This document shows positions 38,726 to 45,825 of a stretch of 64,000 nt of DNA, piece by piece. The translations under genes were made by a program, and so were the position numbers. This DNA comes from Gemmata massiliana. GTDB taxonomy: Bacteria; Planctomycetota; Planctomycetia; Gemmatales; Gemmataceae. The first letter of the stretch is position 1, and each line of letters begins with the position of its first letter. Location: NCBI RefSeq assembly GCF_901538265.1, contig NZ_LR593886.1, positions 4,547,738 to 4,611,737 of the forward strand. The letters run 5' to 3'. The notes below the pieces were generated by a model. It was not told the DNA's origin and did no database searches. It saw only the letters and a program-made list of their open reading frames with translations.

Positions 38726-41659
38726 ATGAGCGCCTGTGATTTCCCGCCCACGGCCCAGCTCCACTTACTTCCGCCCGCGTCTGATACTCCCGCACCCGAC
38801 CCTCAACTTTCCGCAGACCCCGCGGACATTGGCACCATTCGCAACTGGACCGGCGAGGCCGGTTTGCCACCGGAAGCGAGTCTCGAACCGGTCGCTCTGA
38901 TCGACCACTTGCGAGCGTCCGACCCGGCGACCGCCGAACGGTTGCGCGCGGCAATCGACCGGTTCCCGCGAGTGAACAGCCACTTCGCCGGGTTCGATTT
39001 GGCCGCGGTGCTCGGGCGCGGGACGTTCGGCCGCGTGTACCTCGCGCGCCAGGGTGAACTCGCCGACCGCTTCGTCGCGCTCAAAGTTTCGGCCGACCTC
39101 GCGGGCGAATCGCAGACCCTCGCGCGGCTCCAGCACACGAACATCGTCCCCATTTACTCGGCGCACCGCGAGGGACCGTTTCAGGCGGTGTGCATGCCGT
39201 TCTTCGGCGTCGCCACGCTCGCGCACTTGCTCCACCGGTTCCGTGGCAACACGGCCGTCCCCGCGACTGGTCGGCAGTTACTCGACACCCTCAAGGGACT
39301 GAGCGAGGAGACGGACATCCCGGCCCTCGGGTCGCGCGCGCCGGGAACGGGCGCCGGGACCGGTCCCAAGTCGCTCGGGTCGGTGGCGGTCGCGGTGGAC
39401 GAGGCGGAGGCGCACCTGCGTGCGGTCCGCGGACCGGTCCGCGCGGGCGGGCCGCAAGAGGTGCTGCGCGAGATCACGTACCCCGACGCGGTGTGCTGGA
39501 TCGGTGCGCGGCTCGCGGACGGGCTGGAACACGCGCACGCGCACGGCATCCTGCACAACGACCTGAAGCCGGCCAACGTGTTGCTCACCGACGACGGCCA
39601 GCCGATGCTCCTCGACTTCGGCGTGTCCGAGGATCTGAAGGTGCGCGCGGTGGCCCCCGGCGCGCACATCGGCGGCACGCTGCCCTACATGGCCCCCGAG
39701 CACCTGCGCTCGGTGCGCGACCGCGTCCCCACGACCGACGGGCGCAGCGATGTCTACGCGCTCGGCATCATCCTGTTCGAGCTGCTCACCGGGGAGCACC
39801 CGTTCCGGGTGCCCGTGGGCAAGCTGGAAGACGAGATCCCGCTCATGCTGACGGAGCGCTCCGCCCGCCCGCCGCGGCTGCGCGCGAAAAATTCCCAGGT
39901 GGCACGCGGGCTGGAAGCGATCGTCCGCAAGTGCCTGGAACCGGACGCAGCACACCGGTACCAGTCCGCGGCCGACTTGCGCGACGACCTCGACCGGCAC
40001 CGCGCGGATTTGCCGCTCCGGTTCGCGCGCGTCCCGGTCCGCGAGCGCGTGCGGAAGTGGGCGCGCCGGCACCCGCGGTTGACGTCCAATATGAGCCTCA
40101 TAACTGTGGCTGTCGTGTCACTTGCGCTGTGTGTCGGCGGATTGGCCACGGCGCGCACCCGGGCGGAACGGTCCGACGCGGCCGTCACCGCACGGCAATT
40201 CGACGACGATTTGAAGTCCGCGCACTACCTGCTCAGCACGCGCGCGCCCGAACCGGCCACGGTGGAGCGAGGAATCGCCAAGTGTACGGAGGCCCTCGCG
40301 CGGTACGGGTTGCCGGACGACGTCCGGTGGGAACAGCGGTCCGAGTTCCGCGCGCTGCCCGCAGATGAGCAACAGCGGGTGCGGTCCAAGATCGCCGAAG
40401 TCTGTCTGCTCCTCGCCCGCGGACAATCGCTTCGCTCGAACTCCGGAGCCGGCACGAACGAACCGCTCGGCGCGGCCCTTCGCGCGAACGAACTGGCCGA
40501 AACCGTAACCGGAACCGCGACCAAGGCGCTGTGGGAACAGCGGGCCGAACTGATGCGCCGACTCGGTCGCTCCGAGGGCGCAACGCAGTCGGCCGAGAAA
40601 GCCAAGGACGCGCCACTCGCGACCGCCGGTGACTACTATCTGTCCGGCACCGAGGCGATGACCAACGGCAAGCACCGGGACGCGCTCCCGCTGCTGCGGA
40701 AGGCTGTCGAACTCGATCCGGGCGACTTCTCCATCCATATGAGTCTCGGGCGCTGCTACGAGAACCTGGGCCGGTATTCGGATGCGTCCGCGTGCTACAC
40801 CACCGCGATCGCACTGCGCCCGGATCATTCGGGCGGGTACTACGCCCGCGCGCTGGTGGCGCTGCGGACCCACGACCCGGCCCGCGCGAAAGACGATCTC
40901 GATAAAGTCGCCGAACTGCTCCCCGATACTGCCGACGTCTATTTGAATCGCGCGCTGGCGAACCAGGAGTTGAAGAACTACCCGGCCGGTCTGCGTGATC
41001 TGGAGCACGCGACCGAACTGGGCGCGCCGCAAGTCCGGGCGCTGTGTATGCGAGCACAAATCAAACACATATCCGGCGACCCGACCGGCGCGGCCAAGGA
41101 TCTGGCCGAGGCGATGAAGTTGAACGCGGAGGACGACGTGGGCCTCGTGGCGCGCGGAATCGTGCGCCTCAACACCGACCTTGCCGGGGCTATTAGCGAT
41201 TTCGACGCGGCCCTCGTCGCGAACCCGCGCTCGATCCCCGCGCAGCAGAACAAAGCCCACGCGCAGGGCAAAATGGGGAAGGACCGCGAGGCCATTCGCA
41301 CGTTGGACCGGCTCCTGGAGATGTACCCGGACTACGTCCCGGCCCGATCCGGGCGCGGCGTGCTTCACGCCCGATTGGGGAACGCGAAAGAGGCCATCGC
41401 GGACGCGACCGACGTCCTCAAGCGCGAACCGTCTCCTGTAAATGCGTACCAGGCTGCGTGCGTGTATGCCTTGCTGGACAAGGTCCAACCTGGAGCGCGA
41501 ACCGAAGCGATCCGGCTGCTGACGGCGGCCCTCCGAAGGGGCTTCGGCCACGAGCACGTGGACACGGACAAAGACCTGAACCCCATCCGCGACACCCCCG
41601 AGTTCAAGCGCATCGTCGAGAGCGCCCGCACACTTCGCACCGACGTCGGCCGGCAGTAA
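38726..41659 (+). CDS. Membrane Ser/Thr protein kinase with TPR domain
   Basis: 977 residues. Kinase domain about 93-430: glycine loop LGRGTFGRVYLA, lysine in ALKVSAD, catalytic loop HNDLKPANVLL (Asn replaces the usual Arg of HRD), DFG and APEHL. An insert of about 70 residues (ALGSRAPGTGAGTGPKSLGS and neighbours) separates the lobes. One transmembrane helix near 455-475 (LITVAVVSLALCVGGLATA) divides the cytoplasmic kinase from outer TPRs (KHRDALPLLRKAVELDPGDF, GLRDLEHATELGAP, AIRTLDRLLEMYPDYVPA). Typical planctomycete receptor kinase. The phosphatase gene lies 97 bases downstream, a likely opposing enzyme. Confidence 0.92.
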   Translation: MSACDFPPTAQLHLLPPASDTPAPDPQLSADPADIGTIRNWTGEAGLPPEASLEPVALIDHLRASDPATAERLRAAIDRFPRVNSHFAGFDLAAVLGRGTFGRVYLARQGELADRFVALKVSADLAGESQTLARLQHTNIVPIYSAHREGPFQAVCMPFFGVATLAHLLHRFRGNTAVPATGRQLLDTLKGLSEETDIPALGSRAPGTGAGTGPKSLGSVAVAVDEAEAHLRAVRGPVRAGGPQEVLREITYPDAVCWIGARLADGLEHAHAHGILHNDLKPANVLLTDDGQPMLLDFGVSEDLKVRAVAPGAHIGGTLPYMAPEHLRSVRDRVPTTDGRSDVYALGIILFELLTGEHPFRVPVGKLEDEIPLMLTERSARPPRLRAKNSQVARGLEAIVRKCLEPDAAHRYQSAADLRDDLDRHRADLPLRFARVPVRERVRKWARRHPRLTSNMSLITVAVVSLALCVGGLATARTRAERSDAAVTARQFDDDLKSAHYLLSTRAPEPATVERGIAKCTEALARYGLPDDVRWEQRSEFRALPADEQQRVRSKIAEVCLLLARGQSLRSNSGAGTNEPLGAALRANELAETVTGTATKALWEQRAELMRRLGRSEGATQSAEKAKDAPLATAGDYYLSGTEAMTNGKHRDALPLLRKAVELDPGDFSIHMSLGRCYENLGRYSDASACYTTAIALRPDHSGGYYARALVALRTHDPARAKDDLDKVAELLPDTADVYLNRALANQELKNYPAGLRDLEHATELGAPQVRALCMRAQIKHISGDPTGAAKDLAEAMKLNAEDDVGLVARGIVRLNTDLAGAISDFDAALVANPRSIPAQQNKAHAQGKMGKDREAIRTLDRLLEMYPDYVPARSGRGVLHARLGNAKEAIADATDVLKREPSPVNAYQAACVYALLDKVQPGARTEAIRLLTAALRRGFGHEHVDTDKDLNPIRDTPEFKRIVESARTLRTDVGRQ

Positions 41660-41756
41660 GATCGCGTTGGGGCTGGCGATCTTCCGTAGCCGGTCGCTGT
41701 GGGAGCGGCTACGGAAAGCCACCAAGTCACATGCCTAACCCGGCCGGAGGAGGCTG

Positions 41757-42458
41757 GTGGGCCGCACCATCGCAATTGGCGACATACACGGCTGCGCGAA
41801 CGCCCTGACAGCTCTGCTCGATGCTGTTGCCCCCGAGCGAGACGACACAGTCGTTACGCTGGGCGACTACACCGATCGCGGGCCGGACAGTCGTCGAGTG
41901 ATCGACCGACTGATCGCCCTTGCCGGTCAGTGCAATCTGATCCCACTTTTGGGGAATCACGAAGAGGCGCTGCTCGACGCCCTGCGTGACACGAGCAGCC
42001 TTCGGCGATGGCTCACCCTGGGCGGCGCGGACACACTTCGCTCCTACGGTTGGATTTCGGGCGGACCGCGTCGGGCTTTGACAGACTGGATTCCCGAACT
42101 GCACCGGACGTTCCTCAGTGGCTGCCACGACTACTACGAAACACCCACGCACCTGTTCGTCCACGCCGGGTACGTGCCCGATTTGGCGATGGCCGAGCAA
42201 TCGGGGCTGGCGCTGCGGTGGCGGGTAACCGATGCAGCCACCGCAGAGTCGCACTACTCCGGTAAAGTGGCGGTAGTGGGTCACACGCCGCAGCGATCTG
42301 GCGAGGTCCTGGACCTCGGCTTCCTGGTCTGCATCGACACCAACTGTGTTCGTGGTGGCTGGTTGACGGCGCTGGACGTGGCTACCAATCAGGTCTGGCA
42401 GGTCGATCGTGACGGAAAGCTCCGAACGAAAGGCGTGGGCGGCCCCCCGTCCGTGTGA
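41757..42458 (+). CDS. PPP-family serine/threonine or dinucleotide-polyphosphate phosphatase
   Basis: 233-residue calcineurin-like enzyme of the PPP class. Motifs GDIHGC, GDYTDRGPDSRR, GNHEE, then VGHTPQRSG and an FLVCIDTNCV segment form the complete dinuclear metal site. Its length and pattern fit bacterial PP1-like PrpA/PrpB or ApaH-type enzymes. GTG at 41757 follows GGAGGAGG. Placement behind the receptor kinase suggests it reverses phosphorylation; hydrolysis of Ap4A is the other possibility. Confidence 0.85.
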   Translation: MGRTIAIGDIHGCANALTALLDAVAPERDDTVVTLGDYTDRGPDSRRVIDRLIALAGQCNLIPLLGNHEEALLDALRDTSSLRRWLTLGGADTLRSYGWISGGPRRALTDWIPELHRTFLSGCHDYYETPTHLFVHAGYVPDLAMAEQSGLALRWRVTDAATAESHYSGKVAVVGHTPQRSGEVLDLGFLVCIDTNCVRGGWLTALDVATNQVWQVDRDGKLRTKGVGGPPSV

Positions 42459-42488
42459 GCCACATTCGGTGAGCCGCGCGGTTCTGTA

Positions 42489-44351
42489 TTACTTCTCGGC
42501 GGTGGGTACGTCCCAAAGGTGGATGAGCTTATCGTCGCCGCCCGTCGCGAGTGTTTTCCCATCGGGACTAAACGCGGCGGCAGTGGCCCAGACGTTGTGC
42601 GCCTTCCACGATCGGAGCTTCTTCCCGGTGTCTACGTCCCACACGCGGACGATCGCGGGGCTTTTGTTCCCCTGGTTGGCACTGACTGTGGCCAGTAACT
42701 TTCCGTCCGGGCAGAGAGCGAGGCACCGGCAGTGCTTCTCGTCGAACCGTACCTGCCGGAGCCGCTTGAACCCATCCGCGACGTCGTACACTTCGACTCG
42801 ATCCTCGAACCCGCCGCCGACCGCTAGGCGCCGGGCGTTTGCGTCGAGGGTCATGCACCCCGCCTTCACCGCGCCGAGCGTCGCCACGCGCTCGCACTTC
42901 TCGGTGTCCCACACACAGACGAACCCGGCAACTTCCACTCCGACGTAGGTAGCGAACAGCCTTCGCCCGTCCGCGCTGAACAACACCTCGCCCGGTGCCC
43001 GGCCCCACTTATCCCCTTTCACCGTGAGTCCGCCAGCGGGCTTGCCGTCCGCGACCGTCCAGAGCGGAATCGTGTCCCCGAACCCGGCTGCCGCGAGCGT
43101 CTTCCCGTCGGGGCTGAACGCCACGCCACACACGTCGCCGTCCAGCTTGAACGAGTGCAGTTCCTTGCCGGACGGGAACGCGCGGATGTATACAGCACCG
43201 TCCGCACACGCGACCGCGGCCGTTGCGCCGTCCCGCGTGAGGACCGTGGCGCGGACGTACCCTGAGTGCTCGGGCCACGCTGTACTCGTTCCGTCCGCCA
43301 TATTCCAGAGGCGCACCGTCTTTTCGCCCCCGCCAGCAGCGACGAGCGTTTTGCCGTCGGAGGTGAAAGCCAGGGACGTGACGGAACTCTTGTGCCCGGT
43401 AAAGGTTCGTTTGGTCGGTGGTTTGTCGAGCGGTTCGCCGTCGGTGGGATCGATGCCCGATTCGGGTGGCGCTGGGACGGGTTGCGGTCCGTTTGGCTCG
43501 TTTTTCGGCCGCGGGTTCTCGGCGGGCGTTCCGGTGTCGGTTGCTGCCGCTAGTGGTGGGGCAGGGGGCGTTTCCGTTGTGGCCAGCACTCCGGCTGCCA
43601 GAATCGCGACCCCAACAACGGCCGCGGCGATCACTTTCACACTCGGCGCATTCATTCCCGATCCCCCTTTTGCGAGGTTCACTAACTTTGGTGAAACGGC
43701 GTTTGGGGGAAGATCAACCACGCGGGCCACCAGTCCCGGTGGAACGGCCCTCACGGTCGCGGCCGTTCCAAGTGCCGCCAGCGCGGGAACGATGCCACGT
43801 CCGGTGAGCCGCACAACGAGGCGCTGTTTCGCACGTGCGACCTGACCGGCGACGGCCCCGGGCGTGCGGCCCAGACGAACCGCCGCTTCGCTCTGCGTCA
43901 GCCCTTCGAGCACGCACAGCACGAACGCGGCGCGATCCGCCGCGGGCAGACGCGCGACTTCCCGGTGAACGGTCGCCATCGTGTCCGCCCAGTCGTCCGG
44001 GCAATGTTCCGGGGCTGCTTCGGGTGCGGCCACAGCGCGCTCGCGAACTCGCCGGCGCCCTGCTTCCCGACGCAGCGCCAGCGAAACCCGGAGTGCCGCG
44101 CCGTGGAGCCATGAGGCCAGAGCCGATTCGTCGCGCACGGTTGCTCGGAATAGGGCCAGAAAAGTAGCCTGAAATGCGTCCTCAGCGTCGGCCTCGCTGA
44201 GTAATCCGCGGCACACGCTCCACACGAGCGGCCCGTGCCGGGCGACGAGTTCGGTGAACGCGCCTCGGTCGTCGCGTGCGGCCGCCAGTAACTCGGCATC
44301 GGAGCGACTGTCGCCGCGTGTGCTTAAAAACGTGCGGAACGGGTGCTTCAC
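42489..44351 (-). CDS. ECF sigma factor fused to a membrane anchor and WD40 repeats
   Basis: 620 residues from the GTG at 44351 (AGGAGA upstream). Residues 15-185 are a complete ECF sigma: region 2 (AELLAAARDDRGAFTELVARHG, DAEDAFQATFLALFRATV) and region 4 (FVLCVLEGLTQSEAAVRLGR, VAGQVARAKQRLVVRLTG). A transmembrane segment follows at about 238-257 (VKVIAAAVVGVAILAAGVLA), then a proline-rich linker and WD40 repeats from about 315 to the end (TSLAFTSDGKTLVAAGGGEK, GVAFSPDGKTLAAAGFGDTI, AAAFSPDGKTLATGGDDKLI with HLWDV). It is an ECF sigma that carries its own sensor; release from the membrane would be needed to reach promoters unless it works in place. Confidence 0.9.
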   Translation of the reverse strand: MKHPFRTFLSTRGDSRSDAELLAAARDDRGAFTELVARHGPLVWSVCRGLLSEADAEDAFQATFLALFRATVRDESALASWLHGAALRVSLALRREAGRRRVRERAVAAPEAAPEHCPDDWADTMATVHREVARLPAADRAAFVLCVLEGLTQSEAAVRLGRTPGAVAGQVARAKQRLVVRLTGRGIVPALAALGTAATVRAVPPGLVARVVDLPPNAVSPKLVNLAKGGSGMNAPSVKVIAAAVVGVAILAAGVLATTETPPAPPLAAATDTGTPAENPRPKNEPNGPQPVPAPPESGIDPTDGEPLDKPPTKRTFTGHKSSVTSLAFTSDGKTLVAAGGGEKTVRLWNMADGTSTAWPEHSGYVRATVLTRDGATAAVACADGAVYIRAFPSGKELHSFKLDGDVCGVAFSPDGKTLAAAGFGDTIPLWTVADGKPAGGLTVKGDKWGRAPGEVLFSADGRRLFATYVGVEVAGFVCVWDTEKCERVATLGAVKAGCMTLDANARRLAVGGGFEDRVEVYDVADGFKRLRQVRFDEKHCRCLALCPDGKLLATVSANQGNKSPAIVRVWDVDTGKKLRSWKAHNVWATAAAFSPDGKTLATGGDDKLIHLWDVPTAEK

Positions 44352-44399
44352 CGTGATCTCCTGTGGTCTCCTCCCTTCGTATAGTTGTCGCGCTCGGGG

Positions 44400-44744
44400 C
44401 TATTCTGCGCGATTCGTCGAAATCGTTTCTGAAGACGGGTTCCCGCCGGTGGTGAGTTCGGCGAAACCTTTTGCGATTTCGTCCGACGCGGGGCGCACGA
44501 GTTGGTTCACGACCGCGCCGTTGTTCAGGAACACCAGCGTCGGCCACAGTTTAACGCGGAACGAGCGCCCGAGCGGCTTTCCCTTACCGTCCTCGACGCG
44601 GACGTGTTGCACGTTCGGGTGCTTCGCGAGTTGGGAGGCCATGTCCGACTGAATTCCCTGACAGTGCGGGCACCAGGTCGCCCCGAACTCCAACACCACC
44701 GGCCCCTGCATCTGGTCGACCGCTTCGCGCGTGGGTTCCGACAT
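44400..44744 (-). CDS. Thioredoxin-family protein
   Basis: 114 residues from the ATG at 44744 (MSEPTREAVDQMQGPVVLEF). Active site WCPHC (C-P-H-C, the DsbA-like dipeptide) within FGATWCPHCQGIQSDM; C-terminal half has VRVEDGKGKPLGRSF and PTLVFLNNGAVVNQLVRP with the cis-proline loop. No signal peptide, so cytoplasmic. The proline-histidine dipeptide predicts a more oxidising potential than thioredoxin (CGPC). Lies 48 bases downstream of... rather, just upstream in transcription of, the sigma-WD40 gene's start on the other side, sharing its strand. Confidence 0.85.
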   Translation of the reverse strand: MSEPTREAVDQMQGPVVLEFGATWCPHCQGIQSDMASQLAKHPNVQHVRVEDGKGKPLGRSFRVKLWPTLVFLNNGAVVNQLVRPASDEIAKGFAELTTGGNPSSETISTNRAE

Positions 44745-44888
44745 AGGAGTGTTCCTTCGTTGTGGGGCGATCTTCCATTCCCATCGTAGCGTGCAGAGCA
44801 AGTCCCGATTGTTGCGCGTCGGTAGCTACTCGCTGATCCGATGAAGAGAGGGGTCTTACTACCGGGTTCGGTTTCAGCGCACGGAGGG

Positions 44889-45593
44889 TTATTCCTTGCC
44901 GAGCACCAGATCCACGATCCAACACCCGCGGACGTGGACCTCGCTGGTAGCGCGGCAGTGGTCGAGTACTTCTTCGCTATCGCATCCGGCGTCCTGGAGC
45001 GCGTCGGCCAGGATCGGCAGCGCACTGAAGTCGCGCGACTCGTACATCTGCGCCGCGAGAGTGGTCGTTGTGGAGGTGCGCCAATCGGGAGAGAAGACGA
45101 TCGGGCGGAACGGGTTCCCGAATACATCGCGGAGGAGATCGCCGTGCTGTGTTCGGCCCGGTCCCAAAGTGTACCGATCCCCGAACTCGGCTAGCAAAGC
45201 GTAGTGGGTCGCCTCTCGGATCGATCGGGCCAGATTATTCAGGAAGTTCGTTGGCCGGGCCACCGCCTTGGCCGCCGAACTGCTCACCCATGCGCGGAAT
45301 ATCCCCGCCCGTTCGAGCGGGCCAGTGCCTACGAAGTTCCGCTCGCTCCACGGCCGCATCGCTCGATCGGCCCCGACTTGCACAGAGGACAGTGCCTGTT
45401 GAGTGATCTGACCGTCGGCGTAAAGTTCGGCACCTCGAACGGCTTCTTGGCTCCGGGGATCGGACAGGTAGGACCAGATCCGACGACAGCACGCGCACCC
45501 GAAGAGTCTGTGCTTCCGGCAGCTCCCCTTATCGCCGAGGTAGGACAACATCGGCATCGGGTCACAGGCCGCCAACCACTCGGTTTCGGTCAC
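44889..45593 (-). CDS. Intact member of the 'MTEAEW' planctomycete family
   Basis: 234 residues from a GTG with a strong GGAGGTGAG site. Pattern: VTETEWLAACDPMPMLSYLG, RKHRLFGCACCRRIWSYLSD, the helical middle, LLRDVFGNPFRPIVFSPDW, AAQMYESRDFSALPILADAL and HVRGCWIVDLVLGKE. Cysteine-rich CACCRR and the GNPFRP turn are the most conserved parts. I recognise the family as recurrent in Gemmata-type genomes but not its function. Helical, soluble, probably cytoplasmic. A broken relative is at 33678-34334. Confidence 0.8.
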   Translation of the reverse strand: MTETEWLAACDPMPMLSYLGDKGSCRKHRLFGCACCRRIWSYLSDPRSQEAVRGAELYADGQITQQALSSVQVGADRAMRPWSERNFVGTGPLERAGIFRAWVSSSAAKAVARPTNFLNNLARSIREATHYALLAEFGDRYTLGPGRTQHGDLLRDVFGNPFRPIVFSPDWRTSTTTTLAAQMYESRDFSALPILADALQDAGCDSEEVLDHCRATSEVHVRGCWIVDLVLGKE

Positions 45594-45780
45594 CGCTCAC
45601 CTCCGCTGCTGCGCGACCGATCCCGCATCTGGCGTACAGTTCACAGCATTGATTTCGGAAGTGCGAAATTCAATCGGGCGGAAAAGAAGATAGTAAGACG
45701 TGCTACCAGGCGGGGGAGCGTCGCGAGGAAGCAAGAGCGAACGACTTCGCTCGGCGAGTTTGATCCGAGAACAAGAAGCT

Positions 45781-45810
45781 CGCGGTCGGTCGCAGATTTG
45801 GCCGACCGCG
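45781..45810 (-). terminator. Hairpin downstream of the subtilase-like gene
   Basis: CGCGGTCGG (45781-45789) and CCGACCGCG (45802-45810) form a perfect 9-base stem with a 12-base loop, 16 bases beyond the minus-strand stop at 45826. No clear T-run on the minus strand. Confidence 0.5.
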
Positions 45811-45825
45811 AACGGTGATTTCAAA

